Assembly: GCA_030272585.1 (NCBI GenBank)
Contig: BSYQ01000003.1
Span: forward strand, 3,348,001 to 3,412,000
DNA: 64,000 nucleotides
Reading direction: 5' to 3'
DNA from: Bryopsis sp. KO-2023
Taxonomy: Eukaryota > Chlorophyta > Ulvophyceae > Bryopsidales > Bryopsidaceae
Part shown: piece by piece, positions 1 through 12,110 of the stretch
Layout of the letters: the number at the start of each line of letters is the position of its first letter
Position numbering within the stretch: position 1 is the first letter of the stretch
The notes under the pieces: generated by a model
Seen by the model: only the letters and a program-made list of their open reading frames with translations
Told to the model about the DNA's origin: nothing
Databases searched by the model: none
Position numbers and translations under genes: made by a program

Positions 1-1010
1 GGAAAAGGAGGAAAATGTAATTTCTGGCGCTGTCACAGTCCTTTCCGCTGAAATTGATGTCTTATGTTGATGGGCTGCCAGGAATAGGGAAAAAGAACCG
101 TTTTGGTACAGGGGGAGATGATTGTCAGAAAAATTAGTATAAACTGGAAAAAAAATATAAGATGTGTGAATGGGTTTTTTGGGAAGGGGACAGACTGCTT
201 TTAAAAATCACATTTTGGTTAAAATATCACATTGTGATATATTAAGAATTTGAGATGTCATGTGTTTGTATGTTGTACATTGCACTTCAAATGTGGAAAT
301 TGCTCCTGTTCTCCAGTGAGGAAGGCGCGAAACCCAAAGAAATCGATCAATTATAGGGAAACCACAATTTTGATTTGTTGTTTCTGGAAAACTAAATTTT
401 CCGTATCAAATGTCTTACAACAAAAAGACAACCCGAACTCTCGTTCACAGCAGTTCCTTCCTGACTCACTCAACTCTCACTCTCTCCTCCCACTTACTCA
501 TACTTCGTACTTCTAACGTAAACCCCGAATGACGCAGAGAGGGGATTTGTATCGTTTGAATCGACTTGACGTTCTGTAGGAAGTGTCTACAGATGTGGAT
601 ATCCGTTAATGTGATGTCGCTATGTCTGTCTCCCCGAACTTGTGTTTACTCGGGTTCAACAGATCTCTATTGAGTACATTTCGTGCTGCAAAACTTATGA
701 AGAATTCACAGGTCAGAATTCATTGTGGTAGGCGGGTCCTTTTCACACTAGAAAAAAAAATTAACCCAGTAAAAACCACCCAGCAAGAGTATAAAACACT
801 GATCCTCATCAAAAAATCAACCAATTATTACACTGCCAGTTTGCCCCATAAGTGGCGCGGCAAAAAACAATTGAAAAAAACAATCAATCAATAATGTGAA
901 AAAAACCACACCCACAATCCAAAATAATTCACCCAGCAACAGTTGCAAGGGAAAAACCAATCACAGATGATATCATCCATCCAAATATCATGGCATCATG
1001 GCCAAACAGA
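1..1010 (+). repeat. Diverged copy of the kinase-gene 3' flank
   Basis: The window opens inside a sequence that matches 43448 to about 44140 in the same direction, with scattered substitutions and small indels. Matching stretches include the opening GGAAAAGGAGGAAAATG, the CACATTTTGGTTAAAATATC block, and the part ending near the ATCATCCATCCAAATATC block. In the 43-44 kb locus this sequence lies just downstream of a kinase-like gene, so a third copy of that gene on the plus strand probably sits left of the window. Similarity stops near 1010. An extra segment at 377-661 interrupts the match. No gene is called here; the short reading frames look accidental. Confidence 0.85.
377..661. mobile_element. 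Unclassified 285-bp insertion in the duplicated flank
   Basis: Compared with the copy at 43.4-44.1 kb, about 285 bp are extra here. The empty site there reads TTTTGATCTCTATT. Here the left border reads GATTT and the right border GATCT, which fits a 5-bp target-site duplication with one change. The ends are weakly inverted (TGTTG near the left, CAACA at the right). No coding capacity was seen. It could be a solo LTR or a small non-autonomous transposon; the family was not recognised. Confidence 0.5.
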
Positions 1011-1017
1011 AACCAAA

Positions 1018-1454
1018 CTCGCTGGGATGAAATCCTTCGTTAGCCAGAAGAAAACAAGAAATAAAGCATGCGTTGCAGGCCCTGAGCTACCCCCACCCGC
1101 AATTAAAATCGCTCCGTTTGCGATTGATAGGGTTCAGTAACACAACGTCGCCGGAGCCAAAAACTCGGCAAATTACTCCCTCCCACCCCAGATTTCCATA
1201 GCGATGAGGCCGTCATGTGGGAAGTGTGGCCACCTCAAAAGAATGACAAACATTAAAAATCTCTCCCTCCTTTCCCCTTTCTCTTCTCGACGCAGTCCCG
1301 TCCGTTGTTCCAGGAAGTGCGCCCAAATAAGCTTTCCCAAGCAAGGAACGCCTTCTATTCTGAGCGAATGGGCGTGCCCGCTCGCCTTTACCAGTCGCTC
1401 GACTGACGGGAAGCTCTTCCAACTTTTATTTCGATAGAAATCCGTTTCTCCCCG
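1018..1454. other. Upstream region of the SAP-domain gene
   Basis: This gap between the duplicated flank and the first ATG of the SAP gene presumably holds its promoter and 5' leader. The sequence turns GC-richer from about 1380 toward the start codon. No clear TATA box or RNA gene was recognised. Reading frames on both strands here show no family signature and are not called. Confidence 0.4.
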
Positions 1455-4400
1455 ATGCTGCTGGCGAGACTGTTTTCCCGCCCGGCCGTCACTTGTGGCG
1501 ATATCCACCGCGAGCGCTTCAATCAGGTGCTCTGCTCTTTTTCTGTGTTTCGAGGGGCCGTCGCTGTCGCATTCTCGAGTTTCGCGAGTCTGAGTTTCTG
1601 TATTTTTTTGGCTTTATTTTTTTTTTCCCCACTGTGAAAAGGGCCTGGCCTCGTTTCGTTCTGCCCCATCTTTAAGGGGAGGTATTTTATCGGCAACGAC
1701 GCCCCTTCCGTTTCGAAGAGCGAGCGTCGTGTGCCAAGCCAATCCCAAGCCAAAATCCACTTCGAAAGCCAAGGCCAAGACTAAAGCTGACACCAAAACT
1801 GCAGCCAAAAAAAGAGTGAAAAAGAAGGTGGATGGACGAAAATCCGGAGGTGGTGAAGGGCTGAAACAGCCTGTTACCAAGTCGAGCCTGATGAAGCTCA
1901 CCAAGGTGAGGGTTGGGAGTGTGGTTAATAACGGGCGATGGAAGTAAGACGGGGAATTAAAAATTGCAGTAGTAAAGTGACAGTTTCTTAAATTCAAAGA
2001 TCGGAAATCACCACAGGGTGGGAAGAATTTTAAAGGAAAATGAATGGATAAGTAAATTAGATGTGTTGATTCCAAGAAAACATGAATCCAAAGCTTGACT
2101 CCATTCTCAGCCAGTTGTATTTTTCGTCTTATATTTTTCTCGTTTTGATCATATATATTAAAAATAAAAAATAAAAAAATCAGAGTGGAATCAGAGTGCA
2201 GAACTGACCTGTCGGATGCTTTATTATATTAATGATTTTTCTTCGTGTTAATTTTTTGTTGTTGTACTGTTGGTCATAATCAGGCGAGGCTTGTAGAGGA
2301 GTTGGAGTCGCACAAGTGTGAAACCATTGGGAAAAAGCAAGATCTCGTGGATCGACTCTATAATGCTATAAATGGAGTGAGTGCACATATTGAAGACTCA
2401 AAAAATGACCCAAAAAAAGTGAATTTTGGTCGGAATTGCCACAGAATTGACTGGCAAGCCTTCCCATGTCATAACCCTTTCTTTCTTTCTTTTTCCTTTC
2501 AGATTAAAGGCATCTTTTCCATTGTCATGTTTTCTACATTTTTATTTTTATTCCAGGGGGGCCAGAATGCTTGAGAAAATTAATTTGCTTCCCTTAATCC
2601 ACCCAAAAAATTCACTTTGATGATTTTTTTTATTTTTTTTGTTTTGGATAGATCGAAGACACGAAGGATCCATTGTCTGGACTTTCATTCAGCATGCTGA
2701 TGGCGAAAAAAAAGGTCCAAAAAACAACCTAGCCGTAGTTTATATATCCTAGCATAGGAAATTCTTGATTTCGGAGAATTTTCCAGAACAAGGACTCTGA
2801 TTAGAAGCTCCAGAAGATTTGCACGGGTTGGAACAAAAAAATACTTTTTCTCCCTTTTCAGAATTTGCATATTTTTTAAAATCTGCACCGAATCCTTTAT
2901 CTTCCCTTATTTTTCCTTTTTATCCATGTGCTTTTCTACCAGCGGAGGTCGCAGGTTAACTCTATGTATTGAGATCTGTATGGAAAATGAACAAAAAATA
3001 ATAAAAAAATATTATTTTACATATATATATATATATATATATTCTTATGCAGTCAGAAAAAGTTTTTCTCACAACAATAAAAACAAATTAAAGAAATTTT
3101 CTTATTTTAGAAATTAATGTCGCTTGCTCGGAAAGCAAAGTTTTATATTGGTTCTCTTCCTCGTTTTTTTTTTTAAAGAATACATAGTTTTCTTATTGTG
3201 CGTCGATTTGTATTTACAAAAATATGTTATTGATTGACTCGGTTTTGTGGGCTGCAGAATTTTTTGGAAGAAGCTTGCAAGAAGAGAGGTATTAAGAAGA
3301 AGTGCAAAACAAAGGAAGACATGGTTACAGCACTTCTAGAGTTTTTTGAGGTACTTTTTTGCTTTTCCGTTCAAGGCTAAGGGTCAAACATGGTTAATAT
3401 TAACACTTAGTATACGGCTGATGCCCCACAAATTCCGGATGGAATCCACAACTGAAACTGTGAAAATATGTCTACATCAATTTTACGCACCGACTCAATA
3501 TCTCCCCCATCTAACCGGCTTTTCCCCTGAACATAAGCCCCCTGCAAAAAGTTCAGACAAGTGTCGATTGAAGATATGTTCCAAGTGATGGAACGGTGAT
3601 TGGGGGTTCGCGGTGGTGGATATCTTTCCGTTTACTTCCAAATGACTTTTTTCTGTTTTGATAAAATGCAGAAAACTGCAGATATCAAAGATGAGGGTGT
3701 AATCAGGGCTTCTGCCCCAGCAATAGCAGACAAACCAACCGAACAAGAGCTCCTCGGTCTGACAGTGGTAAGTGCGTTTCCCATATAGATTGTTCTCGTT
3801 AGAATTCGAAGCTAAGAATGGTATTTTTTTTAAAATGGACCTTTTTCCCTGATTCGTTGCATTTTGGTTCTCGTTTATTCCCTTCCCCAAAGATGCCGAA
3901 ACCTTCATTGAGGCATTTCTAACCCTTTTTGTAACATACTTTTCAGTATGTTAATGTCTCTAATTTTGTGTGGGGGGTTTGGTTGATTAGGTGGAGCTGC
4001 GGGCCATTTGTGATGAGAGAGGGCTTCCATGTGCAGGCAAAAAAGCTTTGTTGGTCGGTCGAATTCTGGCATCATTCGAGCCAGAAAAGGTGAGGTTTTC
4101 ACTTTTTGAAAAAAATACATCTGTAGTATTTTGTGAAAAGCCGTGCAATCAACACTGATGTATTTGAAGGATTTCAGCTGAAATCATTGTTTTTTTAATT
4201 CCCTAAACGGCTCCCATGGCCGTTCGCTCCTTTTTAGGAAATTTATTCTATTTGAAGCATCCTTTCAGTATATGCACGCTGGCCGAAAGTGAAATTTTCT
4301 CTCTATATTTCTTTTCCCCCATTTTTTTTTTAATTTTCAACTATGACCAGGGATTGGATTTGCAATACTTGCACACGTGCACGTCCGACATGGGTGAGGA

Positions 4401-7400
4401 AGGGTTGAAAGCGATGACCAAAGCAGAGATGCTTGAGATGTTCGAACCTTCCGGGTTGAGCTTTGAGGGGCTGACAAAACCCCAAATGATCAAGGAAATC
4501 AACCGAGGTTTCGTGCTGGCCGTGGAAAAGATGGAAAAGCAAAAGCAAAGCGAAGGCGAAGCAAAAGAAATTGAAAATTTTGTGGAGAAGGTCGATATCG
4601 ATCTGGAGCCTCGAATTCTCGATGAGGTGCAAAAGAAACCCACACCATTCCGAACATCCAGTCACTCTCCATCTGGCTCATCTAGCAGCGATGAATTGCT
4701 GCCCACAGTTCCACTTGTATTATTATTATGCTCGAAGAAGGACCTTGCATATTTCATGTGGTAGAATCGAGATAGGTTGCTGATGAGAAATGCTGTGTTT
4801 TTGGTTGGATCCTAAGGACGAGCAACTCGACGAAGCCTTTTCCGAATATGTCGAAACTGAGGAGCCGCCGATTGGAAAAGCTCTGGTGGGAAATGTCGAC
4901 CAAATCATCGACGATCTGGTGACGGAAGTATACAGAGTCTATGGGCAATATCTGGTGGATGAGGACTCTGAAAATGAGTTGGATACGGAGCCTTCTTACA
5001 TCATGGAGGATGATGATGATGATGATGAGAGTGATGTCTGGGATGCGCTGTTGGATGAGGATGTCATTTCGGATGTCGATGTCAGGGAACGATTGGCGCA
5101 GAGGAGGTCCATATCCAAAGGGAGATTTCGCACTTCTGGCGGGCCCGTTTCTGGGGGTGAGGCGTTTTTTTGAGAAGCTTCCCACCAGCTCTCACTCTTT
5201 AGCATGTGTAATGTTGGTGGTGTTGAAAAAGCGGGGGTGACAAAAAAAAATCAGCACGCAGCAGTCTATCCGTCATATCGATTTCTTTGGAGCTGGTAGT
5301 CAGCCGCCATCATTTCTCACTCTTTTTTCGAAGTGTGACATGCGCGCTTGCTCTGAGCCTTTTCTGCTTCCGGAATATCCTTTCGAGAAGCAGTTTTCTG
5401 ACGAAGTACAGCAATACGTAGCTCAAAAAGAAGTCGAAGAAATATGATATTTATCTGTTGGTTTCGCTCGTTGCAGATTTCCGGGAGCCGACCCCAGAAG
5501 AGCTCCTGGCACTGGAATCGGAAGCTGCACTCCATGATGCTGCTTTTAAACCTGGCATCGAGGATTTTGCTGCCGATTTCGATGACATTGATGCTGGCGA
5601 TGATCTTGGCGGAGAAAAGGATGATCGAAATGAGGTTGCAATGGGCAAAGCTTTTCAGGAGGTTCCAGATATCCAGGATGATGAGGGCATTGTGAGTCGA
5701 TGATGAATTCGTTTCTTTTCCGTGTTTTTTTTGTTGTTGTTCTTTACATTTTTGAATTGGGATTTATTTGGGTTTCTTTTTCTTTTTTTGTTTTTGAAAT
5801 CTCCACAAGATGTCGGAATGTAATCAGATGACTGACGGCAGAGCCGCCCCTTTTTTTATACATATTTTCGACTTCGATTAGCTTTCCCGAAACTGTGTCG
5901 GTACGATTCTGGATGAAAGGGCTAAAAAAACTCAACAACGATAAAGCCAAGAAAAAAAACACACCCATGCATCTATGTGTGGATGACCTGACGCTCCCCG
6001 AGTGTCAAAACTCCAGCGAAAAGAGCATCTTTTCAAGTGATCGAATGAATTGAGGGAAAGAGTCCTGCAACTGGATAGTGAACTGGTTCAGGATGTCGGA
6101 GGTTTCGATACTCAATCAAGAAAGCAATTATTCCAAGGGGGTTCACTCAAGGAGGGAGACACCGATGAGGATAATGACGATGATATCATCAGCACAGGTC
6201 GCCGATCCAGAAAACGGGGAAGGGAAAACGCCCCGACAGCAGCTGCCATCGATTTTGACAACGTGCTGTCTGACATGGAGGCAGCAGCCCCTGACGAACC
6301 CGACGAAGAGTTGCTCAACAGGCCGATCGATACGAGTCTTTTCATGGAGGAAGATGAGGATGATGAGGTGCCTGATGCTGGGTCATCTTTGTTGGAAATG
6401 AAGGGGGTGGAGGATGTCATTGAATCGCGGAAAGGTCCGACTTTCCCTCCTGGGATCGATCTGTTCAATGAATCAGACCAGAAAGAGGACAGCAATGTGG
6501 CTTCCTCGGCAGCGAATGCACCTGAGGTTGTCGATACGAAGGAGGCACAAGGGCTAGAATATGAGGAGTTGGATTTCGGGGATGATGATGATATAATTTC
6601 TGGAGAGAAAGATTCCGAGATCCAAGGTGTTATGGAGCTTGGGGAATTCATTGACCAAAAGCCTGTCGAAATTGATGTTGAGGCGGTCGTGGTGGAAGAA
6701 GAGACTGCTGAATTAGATGAAGGCCCTTTTCCTGAAACGGTGGAGTCTAAATCTGATCCAACAACGGAAGGTGGCTCTGCTGAAGTCCATGAGCCTGTGG
6801 CATCTTCTGAGACTGGCGAAATGGAAGAATCTGGAGATGAGAAACCCATGGTGGAGTCTCAGGAGTCTCCAGGAAAAGGGAAGAAAGAGGAGTCTACAGT
6901 TGCAGAATTCGATGACAAGGAGCCTGCAGATTCTGAGTCAGACGACTCCACTTCACGTGTTGGCTCCAGTGTGGCCGATTCGGAGGAGTCGAATGGGGCA
7001 GTCCATGAAGAAACAGAAGATAAGGAGATCCCTTCAGCGTCAGCTTCGGACAAAGTTGAGGGAGACCCTGTTCAAGAGGCTGCAACCGCTCCGGATGCTG
7101 GAAAGGCTCCTGCTCCTGATCCTGAATTAATTGCTGAACAAGATGAGATGGAGGATGGTCCGGCCAGCTTGCCAGAAGCCGGTTCCTCCTCTGACCACTC
7201 TGAGGAGGAGCCGGCCGTCGCAGGACCGACTCAAAGTGAGATAGATGTTCCTCCGGTGCTCGACCGACAAGTGAAAGAGAACAGGGGGGTCGGTGTCTTG
7301 GATGACTCGACTGGTGCTGATGTGGAGGTGCCGATTTTGCGGAAGGCTGGCTCCTCTGGTAGCAATGGGAGGAGAAGCCAGGGCAGGAATGTTGAAATCC

Positions 7401-9590
7401 TGGAGGAGGAGGAGGGAGAAGAAGAAGAGGAGGAGGGGTATGCAACGGTCGATGAAATTAAGCAGAAAGTGGAGGATCAGAAAGTCGCTTTGAGGAAGGT
7501 CCGAGAAGAGGTGAGATTCAGCCAGGCAGCGATTTTTTTTCCTTGTTTTTCTTCTTATGAAAAAAGAATAAACATACTGGATTAAGAAAAACAACTGATG
7601 AAATTGTTTGTTTTATTCTTTGGGGTGGGGGGCGGGGGTGCAGACAGAGAAGAGGAAAAATGCCATTTCAGAGATCAAAGCTAGGATTGAGGCTTCGGAT
7701 AAGAAGCAAAGATTGAGTGTCACTCAAATGAAGCGACTGCTCGAGGTCACAGAAAACATAAAGGCCCAGAGAAAAAGCTGGCAAGTTTCCATGGAGACGA
7801 AAATGGAAACCCTCAAAGCCGATGCAGACAAGACCGTGAAGAATCGAGACCTCAAGGTGTGATTTACTAATACATTGATATATTTGCTAAAATGAGTCTG
7901 GAGATGAGCTTGCATCAACACGGGGGGTGGAGTGGGGAAGAGGTGAAAATTTCGAGGGCTACTCGGGGAAGCGATCCTCTTTTTGAGGGCATGACACCTT
8001 TTGTGATTTATATTTTTTTTTTTGGTTTTGCGAGCCTTTTCCTGAGAAATTTATATTTGAGGATTCGTTATCTTTGTGTTAAGGGCTGGTGCCCATAACT
8101 TATCAGTCTGCTCATCAGCAGGTGAAACTGGAGTCCAGCATAAAGGAGCTCGAGGGAGAATTTCAGACGCTGCAGGATCAGGTCAAGAAGAGAAACAGGG
8201 AAGCAGATGCTTTGAGGGAATCTATCAACAGGTACATTGGGTTCGAAACAACGAGATGGGAGGTGTCCTGCGAAACAATATAGACCTCCTCAGACTTGGT
8301 TGGTTGAACGCATCTCCGGGGGAGGATCAGGATCAATGATTTTTGATTGGCTTTGCAAGAAGGCTCCTTGTTTTTTTGCCAAGAATATGGAGGGAGGAAA
8401 TTCGGCGAGGGATGGCTACCCCAGCGGCCGTTCTGAATTTCGAAAGATCCTCCCTGATCCCCCAAAAATAAACTGTCTAGAGAACTTGTGTTGGGCGTCA
8501 GAATAGAAACAATATGGGAATAGGAAAGGCCATGTATGTTCAAAGTCGAGGTCCATGCGATTGACACAGATCGAATCAGCGCAGTGCTCTGATCACCTCA
8601 GCCACCTTTTTCCCTTTTTGTTTAAGAAATCCCACCCCGTTCATGACCTGCCTCCATCAAAAAGTCGAATAAAACAAAGGAGAGATGGCCGGCCGGGCGG
8701 GGGGGGGGGATGGGAATAACAACCCAGAACACTTCCTGTGCTCCGAAAAAAGGAAAAAAGAGAGAGACGGAGGGGAAGTTTGATCGAGTGTTTATTTTTT
8801 CGCCCTGAATGCAAGGAATTGTGGGTGCACAGGGCTATTCAGGAGTACGGGTTGTTACCCCCATCCCCCGGCTTCCCTCCGATCGGAAGCGGGGACGGTG
8901 AATTCGGACCCCTTGTCAGTTTCCCTGGCATTTCTGGCAGTTCATCTCCCACTGGCATTTTCGCTACTTCTGACCAGAACAACAATGTGAATGGGGTTCT
9001 CAGGGATTTCGACGTAAACCCTGCATCGATTGCCCCGATATCGTATGATTTTGCCCTACCTCCGACTGTCGGGAATGGTGATCTCGGTGATAACGGTGAT
9101 TTGTTGCCTGGACTTGACAGAGGGGAGAAGAAACTGGAAAAGGCGGCAGAGAATGAGGTGGTGGAAGAGCCAGGGTCCGGTTCTGAGCCACGGAGCAAAA
9201 AAAGTGAAGATAGGATCCAAGACAAATCCCCAAGTCAGTATCCGATGTGATTTTTTTTGCCAATTTTTTCCTTTCCTTTTTCTTTCCACACGCTTCCACA
9301 GGGATTTTTGGTGTTTCAATGTTACCCTTTGAGTGGGGAGTTCAGATCAAGCCCCTCGGAACATAATCGATTCACCTTTCCCCCCCCCCCCCCAAAAAAA
9401 AAAAAAACGTTTTTTTTTTTTGAAGTTTTTCATGCAAAACTTAGATTGTGTGATAGCTGTGGTGGAAAACGAAATGACTGTGTGCGTTCTGCTTTTTTCA
9501 GTCGTCGCTGTGGCTGCCTTGGGGCTGGGGTTTCTCGAAGCCAGCGGTTTGTCCAAGTTATTTGGAGGAAACGACAAAAAGAAAGGATGA
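1455..9590 (+). CDS. Multi-SAP-domain protein, putative organelle-targeted, acidic, with C-terminal hydrophobic segment
   Basis: Proposed exons, all keeping frame: 1455-1526, 1642-1905, 2284-2376, 2652-2714, 3258-3350, 3672-3767, 3991-4089, 4351 to about 4715, 4817-5156, 5477-5691, about 6054-7510, 7644-7856, 8122-8231, about 8816-9233, about 9500-9590; near 1300 residues. Start ATG at 1455 (MLLARLFSRP). The spliced N-terminus is rich in R, S and A and ends in RRASVVCQA, like a plastid transit-peptide site (inference). SAP-type helix-helix motifs are rebuilt only after splicing: exons 2+3, 4+5 and 6+7, with a weaker one in exon 8. SAP motifs bind DNA or RNA. Exons 9-11 are strongly acidic, including a D run encoded by GAT repeats near 5010. 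Exons 12-13 look like coiled coil. The last exon encodes a hydrophobic stretch before NDKKKG. A role in a membrane-tethered organelle nucleoid is possible but unproven; no named orthologue was recognised. Weak points are the exon 8 donor and the non-consensus donors after 2714 (GTCCAA) and 9233 (GTCAGT). Confidence 0.7.
3021..3042. repeat. (AT)n microsatellite in an intron
   Basis: About eleven AT dinucleotides lie inside the intron between the 2652-2714 and 3258-3350 exons of the SAP gene. Confidence 0.9.
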
Positions 9591-11443
9591 GTTTTTATTT
9601 TAAAAAACAAACAAAAAATGACCATTGGGAAGAAAACGTGTACCTCTGATGATATCAAGGGCATTCATGATGCAGAACTATCTTGCAATACTGGAAGGGG
9701 GGGGGGGCCGGGGCGTCGGTTGAAAACCAACGCCCAGAATCGGTTGGATATCATGTATATCTTTTTTTTTCTTTCTTCTTAGTTAAGGTTTCGAGTTCTT
9801 TTGTATTATTGGAGGATTTGGTTTTACACCTCGCAAAAAAAAAAAAGGTTTCCCGAGCAGTGTGTGCTGGGTTTTGGGGGTAGTTATTTTGCAGCGTGCA
9901 TTGTTCGACCGTCTTCTATGGAAACAGAGGATTTTGGTTTTTTGTAACCGAATCACATCCAATTCTCAAAATTTTCTTCTTATTGTTTGATGTGAAAATG
10001 GTTTCCTTACATGGGCCCACACCAAGTACAAGAGAAACAGCCGACAGAGGCCTCACCACTTGATAACAGCAGGGTTTTGACCTGTGTGGTATGCCATGCT
10101 TCCACACGGATTGTCTGGAATTGAGACACAAGGGATAGATGTGTTGGGATGCCTTCTCGATGGGTGCAAGAGTGGCTGTCAGTAGTCATTGGACTTTTTT
10201 CGCTTTTTTGGTATGCGTGGCACAAACAATGCCACGAACATGTTATCGTCCAAAAATATTTAATAACATTTTGTTTTTTGAACACCCACAAGGCCCCCAT
10301 ACAATGTCATGAACAACGTGTTTGTGTCCAGAAAATTCGAATAGAGTCACCCCACGAGACCACCTTCCTCCCTCATTTCCATCCATTTTGAATGTGAAAT
10401 TGCTGGGCAACTCTACTGTGCTTTCGTGTGCCACATTGTGATGTTGCATCCTAGTGAGATGTGGGGAAAGATTGCTGGGCAGTGTTTCACCTTCGAGGTA
10501 AAAAAAACAAAGAAAAGTTGGTTTTGATGCAATCCACCAAGACAATGAACTCACGTCTGACACCCCCTACCATTGATCGGCCTTTCAGAGTGATTGCGGA
10601 GAGACCTGTCAATTGTGATCCAATGCCGGCTGGATGCCTTTCCTCGGACACCTTCCACAAAACCCTCTTCAAACAGTTCTGTGGGGAAGCCTTGTGTATT
10701 TTTAATGAACAGTGCATCACCTTTTGTTTGGGAGGGTTCCTTGATGACCGTACGAAACTTGATTCATACATTTTGGGGGGGGGTATTTGCGTTCCAACTT
10801 TTCTCTTAACCTTACAGATAGGTAGATAGGGGATGGGTGGTGGTGGTGGGGTACTGTTTGCCGATCCATTATTTTTAGGGGGAGGGGGGATAGATTGTGC
10901 TTGGGGAGGGGTCTGTAGAAGTGGATTTGGTGTGTGAGTCAACAACGAATATGTGTGTGGCTCCTCCAACTATATATATCAACTGTATATATCAACTGTA
11001 TATATCAACTGTGTGTACTCTTCTGCTTCTGCGGATTCCCTGATCACACAACACTCCGCAGAGAACGTCAACCAAATCCATCCAGAAATTCTATCATAAA
11101 AAGAGTGATCCAGGAAAATGAGGTAAAAATTGGACACTGTGAACCATGTACAAGCTCCTGAATTTCTTAATTTGTTGTTATCCCCAGAATCTAGGCTTCC
11201 TAGGGAAATTGCATACTTGACAGAAATAGAAAACTTCCCGCTCAAGAACGTGATTAAAAAGAAAAAAAAGGAAAGAAGAAAAACACCACTCCAACAAAGA
11301 AGACCATTCCCCTATTTCAATTCTGAAAACTATATGCAAGTGCTGTGTTGTCTGTTTCCCCCACCTCAAAAACAACTAGGCATCAGAAAAATGGGAAAGA
11401 ACTGAAACTATCTTGAAAGGAATTGATATAAAACACCCACATG
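9591..11443. other. Intergenic region without a recognised gene
   Basis: AT-rich sequence between the SAP gene stop and the foldback element. Contents seen: homopolymer runs, G-rich stretches near 9697-9713 and 10780-10900, and a short tandem repeat at 10973-11011. Reading frames on both strands here (for example 10461-10829) have low complexity and no motif, so none is called. Confidence 0.5.
10973..11011. repeat. 13-bp tandem repeat, three units
   Basis: The unit TATATATCAACTG occurs three times in perfect tandem. Confidence 0.95.
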
Positions 11444-11615
11444 ATAATCTTGGAGCCTCCTCCTACCCTAAGGTTGTGGGCTATCCAGAAAATGGGAGGG
11501 CAATGCGCGCGGGCCCAACGCCCGAGGGCCGATAGGCCCGAGGGTTGGCCGCGCGTTGACCTCTCACTTTCTGGATAGCCCACAACCTTAGGGTAGGAGG
11601 AGGCTCCAAGATTAT
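11444..11615. repeat. 172-nt nearly perfect foldback (long hairpin)
   Basis: The outer 48 bp at each end are exact reverse complements (left arm starts ATAATCTTGGAGCC, right arm ends GGCTCCAAGATTAT). Complementarity continues imperfectly through a GC-rich inner part (GCGCG, GGCCC, CCCGAGGG) to a tiny loop near 11532. The whole element can fold into one stem of about 80 bp. It could be a miniature foldback transposon or a small-RNA precursor. It ends about 300 bp upstream of the U2 snRNA. No flanking duplication was identified. Confidence 0.85.
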
Positions 11616-11821
11616 TAAGGGGGCCAGGGTTGATTGCGCATTGCCCGACCAGCTCATCCCCGTGAGAGCGCTTCAACAAAAAAAAAAGAGTGAACCTTCT
11701 TCACCCTGACGTCGTGCGGATTCCGTTCCTCCAGTATTTACGTCGAAGCACCGCTTCACTCAGGGAAGACGTCTTTGCCCGCGCGCGTTTTTGCCGAGTA
11801 GGGAAAAACAAAAAAATTCAA

Positions 11822-11885
11822 GTCCCATCAGTGCCGAACAGTTCAAGTGTTTAACAACTTTGCGCAGGAGGAGAATTATTATTTG
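11822..11885 (+). promoter_or_regulatory. Putative U2 snRNA promoter (USE-like and TATA-like elements)
   Basis: GTCCCATCAG at about 11823-11832 resembles the plant snRNA upstream sequence element (RTCCCACATCG), with mismatches. About 40 bp later a TTATTATTT run at about 11876-11884 may serve as TATA box, some 35-40 bp before the RNA start. Spacing of about four helical turns between the two elements is what plant Pol II snRNA genes use. The assignment rests on that similarity only. Confidence 0.45.
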
Positions 11886-11917
11886 TGAGTGATATGAACG
11901 AGCTGCACCATAGAATC

Positions 11918-12110
11918 ATACCTTTCTCGGCCTTTTGGCTAAGATCAAGTGTAGTATCTGTTCTTATCAGTTTAATCGCTGATATGGGATCTATTTGATC
12001 CCTTATAACGATTAAGCCGATTTTTCATGGGGCGCGGGGGTAAACAGATGCTTGCATCTGCCCTGCGCAGCGTGGTTGCGGTCTTCCACTATCGCTGTGA
12101 TCGGGCACCC
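11918..12110 (+). ncRNA. U2 spliceosomal snRNA
   Basis: The first 50 nt are almost identical to U2 across eukaryotes: a plant-like ATACCTTTCT start, then CGGCCTTTTGGCTAAGATCA and the branch-point-pairing region with GTAGTATCTG intact. An Sm-like site (GATTTTTC) follows near 12020. Next comes a stem-loop (GGGGCGCGGG pairing with CCCTGCGC), then a stem GTGG/CCAC whose loop TTGCGGTCTT resembles the conserved U2 stem-loop IV. The 3' end is set at GGGCACCC by analogy with other U2 RNAs, giving 193 nt. U2 pairs with the intron branch site in the major spliceosome, which fits the GT-AG introns of the neighbouring genes. It looks functional; the exact 3' end is uncertain. Confidence 0.95.

Noticed and set aside
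1173..1508. Long minus-strand frame (111 codons) upstream of the SAP gene
   Set aside because: It overlaps the proposed first exon, has no motif, and looks like a chance frame in GC-rich leader sequence.
6112..6849. 245-codon minus-strand frame, S-rich
   Set aside because: It is the antisense of the acidic SAP-protein exon; Asp and Glu codons read as Ser-rich antisense.
10461..10829. 122-codon plus-strand frame as a gene
   Set aside because: It includes G-rich low-complexity sequence and lacks any family signal or splice context.
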